15,954 bases of DNA from an uncultured Clostridia bacterium (GTDB lineage: Bacteria > Bacillota > Clostridia > Saccharofermentanales > DTU023), in contig CAKZWV010000057.1 in the NCBI GenBank assembly GCA_937922005.1, positions 1 to 15,954 on the forward strand. Reading direction: 5' to 3'. The notes below the pieces were generated by a model. It was not told the DNA's origin, made no database searches, and saw only the letters and a program-made list of their open reading frames with translations. The position numbers were made by a program, and so were the translations under genes. How positions within the stretch are numbered: the stretch's first letter is position 1; the number at the start of each line of letters is the position of its first letter. Below, piece by piece: positions 1-6,693 of this stretch.

Positions 1-266
1 TGACGGCGGGCTTCAATGGTGAGGACTTCTCCGGATTCCAGCTCTAGTTCAGTGGCCTCTTCCAGGACTTCGCCTAAGTGATAAACTTCTACCCCCCGGA
101 CATCTACCCGGCCAAAGGTCTCAAGGGCTTGCCGAGTACTCAAGGAGTAGACCCAACAAGACTTTTCAATCTTTTGTGGCGGATCTACTACAGTTCGCCC
201 GAGGTCCGGATCATAATAAGCAGCACCAGAAGGGACTATAAACAGCACCTTGTGCAGCCCTACCAT
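1..266 (-). CDS. phage head-closure / head-tail adaptor-like protein (3' end outside window)
   Basis: Too short for simple ORF calling because it runs off the left edge. The ATG at 266 lies inside the last codons of the connector gene (ATGGTAG overlap), so the two are translationally coupled. About 88 residues are visible, beginning MVGLHKVLFIVPSG. An early YYDPDLGRTVVDPP segment is followed by beta-strand-like stretches (CWVYSLSTRQ, VRGVEVYHLGEV). A start followed by a '...DPxTG...' segment and a beta-rich body is typical of siphophage head-closure or stopper proteins, which sit between connector ring and tail. Position directly after the gp6-like connector supports this. Family assignment rests mainly on gene order and is inference. 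Confidence 0.6.
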   Translation of the reverse strand, partial: MVGLHKVLFIVPSGAAYYDPDLGRTVVDPPQKIEKSCWVYSLSTRQALETFGRVDVRGVEVYHLGEVLEEATELELESGEVLTIEARR

Positions 267-625
267 ATCCAGATATCCCCCTTTCTTCGGCCTGAAAGGT
301 CCCCATCTTCAAAGAAGGCATCAATGTCGGTCATAAATTCATCAAAGTCATTGCTAGAGTCTTGGAAAACCCGGCTATGGCCTTCTACCGCTTCGCTTGC
401 TAGGCCTTCAGACCCTAGCCTTCTAATTCTTTTTACTGCAACCTCAAGAACTATGAATTCAAGCCCTTGTGGGATTGAGGGCAGAGGCTTGCGTTCTAAG
501 GCCTCAGCCTTGCTATTTAAGATCGCCTTCAAGCGTTTTTCAGCCTGCGCCAGGGCAAATCCTAATATTTTTTCATCTTCTAGGCCGGTTATTGTGCCCA
601 AACTTTTTAGCTGGTCTTCTGTCAT
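260..625 (-). CDS. phage gp6-like head-tail connector protein
   Basis: A 121-residue protein of the size and pattern of Phage_connect_1 (gp6-like) connectors, which form the ring below the portal during head completion. The N-terminal helices (EDEKILGFALAQAEKRLKAI) are followed by a second helical block with the characteristic RRLGSEGLASEAVEGHSRVF segment (about residues 68-87), the family's usual 'GxEGxxSExxxGxS' pattern. The C-terminus is acidic and ends in GDIWIW. AGGAGGG lies about 8 bases before the ATG. It starts 28 bases after the major capsid stop and overlaps the next gene by 7 bases, so it belongs to the head operon. Confidence 0.82.
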   Translation of the reverse strand: MTEDQLKSLGTITGLEDEKILGFALAQAEKRLKAILNSKAEALERKPLPSIPQGLEFIVLEVAVKRIRRLGSEGLASEAVEGHSRVFQDSSNDFDEFMTDIDAFFEDGDLSGRRKGDIWIW

Positions 626-652
626 GCCCTACCCTCCTATTGCTTCAAATTT

Positions 653-1564
653 CTATTTTTTAGCCCCGCCGCCACCGGTGCCGCCAGCTGCGGGCTTAAG
701 GCTTGCGAAAGCATCGTCCTTGACTATCATAAACGCCACATCCATTGTCGCTCTTAGGGCTGCAAGTTCCCTGTCAAAAAGGTTTACAGGATTACCGTTT
801 TCATCCTTAAGGGTTGTCAAAGTAGCTTCTTGAGAGATGAGGTAATTCAAGTTATACGGAATCCCGTAATAAGCATAGTTAAAGTCGCCCGTGTATAGGG
901 TGCCCTTTTCTATCCCCTGGATATTTCGATTGAGATCAAAGACCGGCACGCCATCTAGTTGCCCATTTGTGTAGAGGCTCGTAGCCACGCCATTTACTTG
1001 CCTTGTTAGACTGTTGAGAGTAGATCTATTGGCAAGCTTAGATATTACGGCATTGGGCGCAAAACCGTCACCGTATAAGTTGTCATACATCTTAGTGACA
1101 TTAGCGGTAGTTAATTCGCCACTGACCTTTTTGGCCGTCGCAGACTTATCTATACTCCAGGCAAAAGGCGATTCAGTGCCTAGAATAGTGGCTTCATCAA
1201 ACTTCTTATAAAAAGCTTCTGCAATTCTCGGTCTTATAAAAGTCCAAAAGTCTTTTTGCTTATAGTATAGGTATTCCCTCGATACAGGGATAATTACACC
1301 AAGCTTTTTAGCTTCCATGGATATTTGGGTCCATTTAGGAGATGAGGTTCTGATTTGCTCACCCTCGCCCACCCAGTAAGCACCCAGGCCCCCAAGGTAC
1401 ACGTCAAATTTCTTTTTTGAGGTCGTCATGGGCTCATATTTTGCTAGTTGCATCATCAAAGAGCCCTCAATCATATCTTCAAGGATCGGCTGCCCAAACT
1501 CTTCGGGTACGAAGCCTTCCTTATTATTCATCATCACGTCATTGGGATTAAATTTTACAGTCAT
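653..1564 (-). CDS. HK97-fold phage major capsid protein
   Basis: A 303-residue protein with the features of Phage_capsid (HK97-like) major head proteins. The N-terminal arm contains VPEEFGQPILEDMIEGSLM and then KYEPMTTSKKKFDVYLGG. The core contains WVGEGEQIRTSSPKW and KKLGVIIPVSREYL (the usual 'E...K...v.vsrEl' region). The peripheral domain ends with IVKDDAFASLKP. No long N-terminal delta domain is present, in agreement with the separate scaffold gene immediately upstream (2-base gap). The C-terminal tail is Gly/Ala-rich (AAGGTGGGGAKK). GAAAGG lies about 10 bases before the ATG. It would build the icosahedral shell. Confidence 0.92.
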   Translation of the reverse strand: MTVKFNPNDVMMNNKEGFVPEEFGQPILEDMIEGSLMMQLAKYEPMTTSKKKFDVYLGGLGAYWVGEGEQIRTSSPKWTQISMEAKKLGVIIPVSREYLYYKQKDFWTFIRPRIAEAFYKKFDEATILGTESPFAWSIDKSATAKKVSGELTTANVTKMYDNLYGDGFAPNAVISKLANRSTLNSLTRQVNGVATSLYTNGQLDGVPVFDLNRNIQGIEKGTLYTGDFNYAYYGIPYNLNYLISQEATLTTLKDENGNPVNLFDRELAALRATMDVAFMIVKDDAFASLKPAAGGTGGGGAKK

Positions 1565-1566
1565 TT

Positions 1567-2130
1567 TTACTTAACCTTTCTTTGTTTTAAGGCAAACTCG
1601 GCTAGTGACCCTGTACCGGACCCCGCCTCCTCGTTTGTCTCCTTAGGTGAGCTTGCTGGTGCCTGTCTTGCCCCAGCCTTGACTTGCTCAGTCATCTGCT
1701 CATCCCAAACTTTTTTAATTTTTTCTATGACTTTTTCCGCCTCCTCTTGAGTCCCTGTACTCTTTGCTATGAGTTCGGCAAAATCAGGAGGCAGTTTTTC
1801 TTCCATCAGCTTAATTTTTGTATCGCTGGTCCGTTCTTTCAGCGTGAAGGCCAGCTCTTTTTGGGTCAGCTCTTCTTCTCTATCTTCCAGGGCCTTTTTG
1901 GCCCTCTCGTCTTCTGTAAGCTTTGCTTCTGCGTCCCACTTCTCCCTTGCTGTCTTAAGGGCCTGAGTAATCCTTTGATCCAGTTCACTCTGAATTTCTG
2001 GATCCTCCTTGAGTTGCTCAGCTAAGCTCTTCTTTTCCGGTTTATCTTGTTCTTGCGGATTGTTCGTATCCTTGTTTTCATTCTCCTCCTTTACTGTATC
2101 TTCCAGCTTTGGATCTTGAATTTTGTTCAT
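1567..2130 (-). CDS. phage capsid scaffold protein (DUF4355-like)
   Basis: A 187-residue, highly charged, largely coiled-coil protein. The acidic N-terminus (about residues 1-50, rich in E, K, N, D) leads into a long helical body with KALEDREEELTQKELAFTLK and ends in a small domain with EEAEKVIEKIKKVWDEQ, followed by an Ala/Ser/Gly linker and a basic tail (FALKQRKVK). This layout is that of DUF4355 scaffold proteins, which guide assembly of the capsid protein and leave the procapsid. AAAAGGAG lies 6 bases before the ATG. It is the first gene after two terminators, so the capsid set may have its own start of transcription. Confidence 0.85.
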   Translation of the reverse strand: MNKIQDPKLEDTVKEENENKDTNNPQEQDKPEKKSLAEQLKEDPEIQSELDQRITQALKTAREKWDAEAKLTEDERAKKALEDREEELTQKELAFTLKERTSDTKIKLMEEKLPPDFAELIAKSTGTQEEAEKVIEKIKKVWDEQMTEQVKAGARQAPASSPKETNEEAGSGTGSLAEFALKQRKVK

Positions 2131-2217
2131 TTTGGTCTCCTTTTCACAGTTTTCTACCTGCTCAGTAGTCTATGCTCTCTTCCTCCTGTGTTCTCAGCCA
2201 CTGGAGTTTTTGGGCAT

Positions 2218-2239
2218 AAAAAAGCGGGTTTCCCCGCTT
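2218..2239 (-). terminator. intrinsic terminator upstream of the scaffold gene
   Basis: On the minus strand AAGCGGG and CCCGCTT form a 7-bp stem with a 4-base loop, followed at once by six T. It separates the MuF/small-ORF segment from the scaffold-capsid operon. Confidence 0.75.
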
Positions 2240-2293
2240 GTGTTTGTTTTTACGTTTATGATTTGAAGTTACCTAAAAAGGCAAATTTCGTTA

Positions 2294-2389
2294 TCATCTT
2301 TTAAAGGTCTTGTGACTGATGATCTCAGCGCCCTCTGTCTTATCTTTTTTCCAAGCATTCTTACAAGTGCTTTAACGATTCTTGGCCAT
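2294..2389 (-). pseudogene. tiny phage ORF with in-frame stop at codon 6
   Basis: An ATG at 2389 has a strong ribosome binding site (AGAAAGGGG, about 6 bases ahead) and reads MAKNR, then TAA, then stays open in the same frame for 25 more codons (STCKNAWKKDKTEG... ending HKTFKR) before TGA. It lies between two minus-strand terminators. Either the reading frame was longer and has been cut by a nonsense mutation, or only the five-codon peptide is made. No family is recognised. Confidence 0.35.
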
Positions 2390-2411
2390 AACAAGCCCCT
2401 TTCTAGGCATC

Positions 2412-2435
2412 AAAAAACCACCCCGAAAGGTGGTT
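2412..2435 (-). terminator. intrinsic terminator after the small acidic protein
   Basis: On the minus strand AACCACC and GGTGGTT pair in a 7-bp stem with a 6-base loop, and a T run follows. It lies 26 bases beyond the stop of the 112-aa gene and would end the MuF transcript. Confidence 0.78.
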
Positions 2436-2460
2436 GAAAGTGCGTTAATGATCCTAGTTG

Positions 2461-2799
2461 CTAAAAATTAATAAACGCAGCCGTTCCCAAATCCGCTGCT
2501 TTTTTTACTTCGCAATAGACGGTCGGTAGTTGATCTTTATACTTTTCTAGTACTTTTGCGGCGTGTCGCAGCTCCTCGTCATAATACATCTCCTGCTCAC
2601 ATTCTGAGAATAATAGGTCTTGTTCGCACAGCTCATCATTCAAATCATTGAGCATCAAGCTCCACTCAGCCTCGGGTATTATCGTCGTTCTCACGTCTCT
2701 TCCTTCGACGCAATCTTTCTTACGCATATGATTAACACCTTTATGTAAAAAGATTTGTATGTCTGGGCTATAGGTTGGCAAGTTATCATACTTACTCAT
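2461..2799 (-). CDS. small acidic protein coupled to MuF; possible immunity protein
   Basis: A 112-residue protein, rich in Asp and Glu, mostly helical in appearance (EAEWSLMLNDLNDELCEQD, YDEELRHAAKVLEKYKDQL). Its ATG lies inside the end of the MuF gene (ATGAGTAA, 8-base overlap), with only a distant AAAGG, so translation is probably coupled. A terminator follows. I recognise no family. A small acidic protein directly behind a MuF protein with a long extra C-terminus fits an immunity protein for a MuF-borne toxin, but it could be an ordinary phage head accessory protein. The gene is intact although its partner is frame-disrupted. Confidence 0.6.
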   Translation of the reverse strand: MSKYDNLPTYSPDIQIFLHKGVNHMRKKDCVEGRDVRTTIIPEAEWSLMLNDLNDELCEQDLLFSECEQEMYYDEELRHAAKVLEKYKDQLPTVYCEVKKAADLGTAAFINF

Positions 2800-3807
2800 A
2801 TCTGAAATGCGTCCTTTCTTTGATTATTCCTTCTGTGTCAAGCCGCTCTGCCTCATCACCGTACTCTCGATTAATCTTTTTTCGCAGCTCCTCGCCTCGG
2901 TCTCCCTGGATATCAAAATAGCCGTCTTGGTTAGTATAATCAAAACAATCATCCCGAATTCTAAAGTATTTCCCACTAGGTGACAGCACTATTTTAACAT
3001 GTTCTCTGTTTGTGTCAAGGTATATCTTCTTGCCATTTTCGCTCATTTTTGCGCTACTGAAGTCAACACCCCAGGCCTCTATAAGCTCATCCAAATCAGC
3101 TTTTAGCCAGTTTTTAGAATACCTTCGTGCCCTCCCAATCTCTGATGAGATGTCCGTTTTAGCATTTAACCTTTTTATGGTCTCTTCTAGCAACTGTACG
3201 GCCTTTCCAGAAGATTCCGGCGCTTGCATGAAAAAGCCCTCTGGTATGTCATTTCTTATCAGGTCCTTCCTATGTCTCACAACGCTGTCATAGATGTTCT
3301 GGAAACGTTCTTCTTCAGGCATCCCTGCGGCCTTTTCCAGCTCTGCGAAGCTTTGCTCAAGCTCCCGCCTGTCCATATAGGATGTTGTGCTACACTTACA
3401 GAAGGGGTGAAACGCTGGGGCATTTTCTCCCTGGACCCAGTCCTTGACGTTCTGTACCACTCCATCAAACTTCTTACAAATGTCACATGCTGTAGGCTCG
3501 CAAATGACCATGTACTGCGTGTACCCATTTTCCAAGTATGATTGCCGTTGGGCTTCCAGCTGAAAGTCTCGTCTTGAAAGCTTGCGTTGGCAATGACCCT
3601 AGCTCTCTTTAACAAGGAAGAGCTGGGAGGCACCGACTGCCCAAGCAGTCCCGCTTGCCTCCTCAGCTCTAGAATGGAGGAATACGTTAGATATGCGCCA
3701 ATTAGATTTTCTGCTTCAACCGCTGCATCATCAAGGGCTAGAGCCAGTTCTATCTTGTCACCGCCATACAGCGGAACTTGCCCATATTCGAATCCTGTTG
3801 TTCCCAT
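2792..3807 (-). pseudogene. MuF-like phage minor capsid gene, frameshifted and truncated at its 5' end
   Basis: Two overlapping frames make one gene. Frame A starts at 3807 (MGTTGFEYGQ) and reaches LLKRARVIANAS. The other frame, closed upstream by TAG near 3600, continues with FQLEAQRQSYLENGYTQYMV and is then intact. The join must lie at about 3560-3600 and needs a one-base shift; I see no classical slippery heptamer. Downstream are the MuF hallmarks: EPTACDICKKFDG and HPFCKCST, two Cys pairs. Then come a helical region and a C-terminal stretch of about 85 residues (GKKIYLDT..., GKYFRIRD, GYFDIQGD, ending ERTHFRYE) not needed for MuF function. The frame-A N-terminus is short for the family, has no good ribosome site, and a TGA sits five codons upstream next to a hairpin. 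No portal gene precedes it. Confidence 0.75.
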
Positions 3808-3815
3808 CAGCTTCG

Positions 3816-3854
3816 ATACTCACATAGCGTAGCCACGTTATGTGAGTATTTTTT
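3816..3854 (+). terminator. 15-bp hairpin with T run at the prophage edge
   Basis: Arms 3816-3830 and 3835-3849 pair over 15 positions with one G-T wobble around the 4-base loop AGCC, and six T follow on the plus strand. By structure it is a plus-strand terminator, but no plus-strand gene lies upstream. It may be left from a gene that the prophage material replaced, or mark a junction. Confidence 0.5.
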
Positions 3855-3935
3855 GTGTGCAAGCAGTTTGGCCATTGTTTCAGATTGCATCCCTTTTACA
3901 ATGCGTTACAAAATGATTACGTTTTCTTATCTTCA

Positions 3936-3965
3936 TTGTGAAAGGAAAGGGTCCTGTCGTATCAT
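3936..3965 (+). promoter_or_regulatory. possible promoter for the CapA-like gene
   Basis: TTGTGA (3936-3941), an 18-base spacer and TATCAT (3960-3965) make a moderate sigma-A match about 100 bases ahead of the first ATG. A small palindrome, GAGGT-CATA-ACCTC, follows near 3975. The remainder of 3855-4068 shows no other gene. Confidence 0.3.
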
Positions 3966-4068
3966 ATTTATTAAGAGGTCATAACCTCGCAATCCATATC
4001 GTAAAATAAATCACGATTAGGAAAAAGCGGGAATATTTGTAACAGACCTCTAGAAAGGGCCCCTTGCC

Positions 4069-6141
4069 ATGACGACGTTAAACAGACAAAAAAGCTCCCC
4101 CCTTTGTGCCCCTATTAACTCTTTTCCTCAGACGGATACAACGACGGAGACGAGGGAAGACCGGGCCAGGATGACTAAGAAAACAGGGCAGAGAGGCAAA
4201 ATGCTTCGAATTTTTGCCATTTTACAAATTTGTCTCCTTCTCTTCCCCCTCTATGCCTGCGGCTCCAAGGATGCCAAAGCAGGCAAGAAGGGGGAGAAAA
4301 AAACGTCGGTCCTAGGTCAGGTCCAGGCCCAGGAGACAGAAAAACCCAACGCCAAAAAGAAAGATAAGGCGGCTGAAAAAAACAAAAAAAAGACCAGCAG
4401 CAAAAAGAAGAAAAAAGCGGCCGATCAAGAGAACGACAAAGCCGACAGCAAGGCCGAGGAGTCAGTTATTGACTCCGATAAGACCGCCCAGGCTAGCGAC
4501 AACAACGACAAGAGCAACAACAGCCAAAATAACGATAAAGCAGGCAAGAACAAAAAAGCGGGAGCTAAAGGCAGGAATATTTTCTTGAATCCTGAGCAGC
4601 TCAAGGCAGACTTTGATCTCTACGCGCAAGGGAAGCCCATTCCGAAAAAGCCGGAAAAGAAGATTGTGGTACAAAAGAAGGTGGATTTGGGACGGCAGGG
4701 AGAAGGCTTTTCCCTCCTCTTTGCAGGCGATATGCGCTTTGATACGACCATCCTCACGGGCTCTGAAAAGCCTGAAGGGGGCTATGACTTCCGCCCAATT
4801 TTCACCCAGCTAAAGAACGAAGTTTCCCCTGTTGATTACGCCCTCTGCAATTTCGTGGGCACCATTGCAGGCGAGCCTTACCAGGGGGAGGGTACTTACT
4901 CGGCTCCTCCCGAGGTCGCCTTAGCGTTGAAGGAAGCTGGCTTTGATGGGGCAGCCACCGCAACCCACCATGCCATGGATTCAGGTGCCCAGGGGCTCGT
5001 GTCGACGGTAGAGGCCCTCCAAGATGCGGGCATGGATGTCATTGGCACAAGGGCAGATGACAAGAGTCCCGAGTTCCTCTTTAAGGAATTAGGGGGCATC
5101 AAGACGGCCATCGCCGACTACACCTATGAAACTGATGCCATCGCCCCCACCTACGTTCGTTCGCTGAATGGCATCCCCATTCCTGCCGATATCGACCCCT
5201 ACGTCGACTCCTTCACCGTGAATCCTCACGAAGCCACCTTCTTGGCCAACGACGAGGCAGAAATTAAGCAGCGAGTCGAGAAAATGAGAAAATCCGGGGC
5301 TGAACTCATTATCTTCGTCGTCCACTGGGGCCAAGAGTATCAGACAGCTCCCAACGACATGCAAAAATATTGGGCTCAAGTCCTTGCCAATCTGGATGTA
5401 GATGTGATCTTGGGTACTGGCCCTCGGTCTGTTCAGCCTATTGAAATCATTCGGAACGAGCATTCAGACCACAAGACCCTCGTCTATTATTCCGTGGGCA
5501 ACGGGATTTCGGCAACCCAGTTCGACGCCGACAACAACAACGGCTATGCGGAGGATGGCATCCTAGCCCTAACCCGCTTTGAGCGTAACAAAGAGGGTAA
5601 AGTGGGCATCGCTTCAGCTTCTTATCTCCCCATCTACTCGAGCAAGGTCTTCCCTGGAGAAAACCGGACCTTAGTCACCCCTATTCCCACCATGGCAGCC
5701 TTAGATAACCCCGGACAATACAATATGTCCAATAACGTCAAATTGCTCCAGCTCTCCCTGGAACGGGTCAAAAAAATCATGAAGGCCAATCGGACTCCGG
5801 GCCTCGAGGTAACTCCCCTGGCCAAAGTCCCCAGCACCTGGTCCAAACAAGGCCCTGCCTTCTACTTTGACACGAAAGCAGCCCCCCAAGCAGACCCAAA
5901 TAACCCTAGCTTCGGACCAAGTCCAGCCCCTGACTCATCTTCCGATCATCCTGCCTCTGCCGCTCCAGCTAACTCCTCCGATGCGGCTGACTCCTCCGAT
6001 CCAGCCACTTTCTCTGACTCCTCTCCAAATACTCCCGCCGACTCTGCCCAGTCCACAGACCACGTTGCCAACCCTAGTCCTGCTGACCAGGAGCCCGGCC
6101 AAGAAGGGCCAACCGTTCCCACCACGAAAACCCAGCCCTAA
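4069..6141 (+). CDS. CapA-like (poly-gamma-glutamate/capsule type) surface lipoprotein with altered active-site motifs
   Basis: A 690-residue protein if the first ATG is used. AGAAAGG lies about 10 bases before it, but Met35 or Met45 (4171, 4201) are better starts, because the segment MLRIFAILQICLLLFPLYAC is a lipoprotein signal with lipobox LYAC (Cys64). A Lys/Asp/Asn-rich linker (about 65-195) follows, then a CapA-type metallophosphatase-like domain (about 215-515). It contains FAGDMRFD (Asp221), HHAMDSG (300-306), VHWGQEY (His419), SVQPIE and YYSVGNG. A Pro/Ser/Asp-rich low-complexity tail (about 605-690) ends it. CapA homologues act in poly-gamma-glutamate or capsule anchoring. Several family motifs are changed: NFVG at 261-264 for N-x-E, THH at 299-301 for NNH, and GTGPRS at 449-454 for G-x-HPH-x. 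Activity is therefore doubtful. Confidence 0.85.
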   Translation: MTTLNRQKSSPLCAPINSFPQTDTTTETREDRARMTKKTGQRGKMLRIFAILQICLLLFPLYACGSKDAKAGKKGEKKTSVLGQVQAQETEKPNAKKKDKAAEKNKKKTSSKKKKKAADQENDKADSKAEESVIDSDKTAQASDNNDKSNNSQNNDKAGKNKKAGAKGRNIFLNPEQLKADFDLYAQGKPIPKKPEKKIVVQKKVDLGRQGEGFSLLFAGDMRFDTTILTGSEKPEGGYDFRPIFTQLKNEVSPVDYALCNFVGTIAGEPYQGEGTYSAPPEVALALKEAGFDGAATATHHAMDSGAQGLVSTVEALQDAGMDVIGTRADDKSPEFLFKELGGIKTAIADYTYETDAIAPTYVRSLNGIPIPADIDPYVDSFTVNPHEATFLANDEAEIKQRVEKMRKSGAELIIFVVHWGQEYQTAPNDMQKYWAQVLANLDVDVILGTGPRSVQPIEIIRNEHSDHKTLVYYSVGNGISATQFDADNNNGYAEDGILALTRFERNKEGKVGIASASYLPIYSSKVFPGENRTLVTPIPTMAALDNPGQYNMSNNVKLLQLSLERVKKIMKANRTPGLEVTPLAKVPSTWSKQGPAFYFDTKAAPQADPNNPSFGPSPAPDSSSDHPASAAPANSSDAADSSDPATFSDSSPNTPADSAQSTDHVANPSPADQEPGQEGPTVPTTKTQP

Positions 6142-6269
6142 GCCCCTTTTCAAGAGCATCCAGCTAGGCTTATGCGAAAGCTGGAGCAAAAGTGGAGTTC
6201 AGCCCGACATGGCTTTGGGGCCCTCTTTCGAGGCTGACTAAAAAAAAGCAGAATTTTTTTTAAAAATGC

Positions 6270-6298
6270 TTGACAATCTTTTCTTGCTCTGTTATTAT
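6270..6298 (+). promoter_or_regulatory. strong sigma-A promoter for the tRNA pair
   Basis: TTGACA (6270-6275), a 17-base spacer and TATTAT (6293-6298) lie 30 bases before the tRNA-Asp gene. The preceding A8-GCAG-AAT8 stretch (6240-6259) may fold and end the CapA transcript, but it is a weak terminator. Confidence 0.85.
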
Positions 6299-6328
6299 GG
6301 TTAAGCGCTGTTGAGACAGAGCAAGTAT

Positions 6329-6406
6329 GGCGTAGTAGTTCAGTTGGTTTAGAATGCCAGCCTGTCACGCTGGAGGTCGCGGGTTCGAGCCCCGCCTACG
6401 TCGCCA
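6329..6406 (+). tRNA. tRNA-Asp (GTC)
   Basis: A full cloverleaf. GGCGTAG pairs with CTACGTC (one G-T). The anticodon stem CCAGC/GCTGG encloses CTGTCAC with anticodon GTC. The T-arm is GCGGG-TTCGAGC-CCCGC. CCA is encoded. It directly follows a consensus promoter. Confidence 0.95.
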
Positions 6407-6410
6407 ATCC

Positions 6411-6440
6411 AAGGCCGGTTTACGAATCGGCCTTATTTTT
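6411..6440 (+). terminator. hairpin with T run between the two tRNA genes
   Basis: AAGGCCG (6411-6417) pairs with CGGCCTT (6428-6434) around a 10-base loop, and TATTTTT-like sequence follows. It could be a partial terminator or a processing hairpin, since tRNA-Phe begins right after it without its own promoter. Confidence 0.5.
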
Positions 6441-6516
6441 GCCCAGATAGCTCAGATGGTAGAGCAGTGGACTGAAAATCCGCGTGTCGTTGGTTCGATT
6501 CCGACTCTGGGCACCA
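6441..6516 (+). tRNA. tRNA-Phe (GAA)
   Basis: A 76-base cloverleaf beginning GCCCAGATAGCTCAG and ending with encoded CCA. The anticodon loop CTGAAAA gives anticodon GAA, the T-arm holds GGTTCGATTCC, and the acceptor arms GCCCAGA/TCTGGGC pair fully. Confidence 0.96.
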
Positions 6517-6518
6517 AG

Positions 6519-6552
6519 AAAGCACTGAATCCTTAGGGCTCAGTGCTTTTTT
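6519..6552 (+). terminator. intrinsic terminator of the tRNA transcript
   Basis: AAAGCACTGA (6519-6528) pairs perfectly with TCAGTGCTTT (6540-6549), and the T run continues to 6552. It lies three bases beyond tRNA-Phe. Confidence 0.9.
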
Positions 6553-6595
6553 GCATATCATTTTGCCATTTTATTGTGGCATTCGAATGGTGTAC

Positions 6596-6662
6596 ATGCA
6601 TAAAATAGAATGCATAAAATTAGGGTGTGCTAGTTATAAATAGTGAATGGCATGCATCAAAT
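6596..6662 (+). repeat. three ATGCATAAAAT-type direct repeats upstream of the COG0523 gene
   Basis: ATGCATAAAAT occurs at 6596-6606 and 6610-6620, and ATGCATCAAAT at 6652-6662. The starts are 14 and 42 bases apart, so all lie on a 14-base register. They sit between the tRNA terminator and the GTPase gene and could be binding sites for a regulator. I found no clear promoter in the same stretch. Confidence 0.45.
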
Positions 6663-6693
6663 AGCATGAAAAAAGAAAAGAAAGGATTCCTCT

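Noticed and set aside
78..833. Long plus-strand ORF (251 codons) across the connector and capsid genes
   Set aside because: It is antisense to two well-supported phage genes, has no ribosome site and encodes a low-complexity Ser/Pro/Leu-rich product.
3781..3810. tRNA-like TTCGAATCC segment at the prophage edge, considered as an att site in a tRNA end
   Set aside because: The flanking five bases do not form a T-stem, and no other arm of a cloverleaf is present. It is coding sequence read on minus.
5867..6241. Plus-strand Pro/Leu/Thr-rich ORF over the CapA tail
   Set aside because: It is a frame shadow of the low-complexity Ser/Pro tail, with no ribosome site.
6150..6368. Minus-strand ORF over the tRNA-Asp promoter and gene
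   Set aside because: It overlaps a certain tRNA and its promoter and has no homology-like features.
6354..6536. Plus-strand ORF across both tRNA genes
   Set aside because: It is a translation of tRNA sequence; the GxGFEPRL-type peptides are the usual tRNA artefact.
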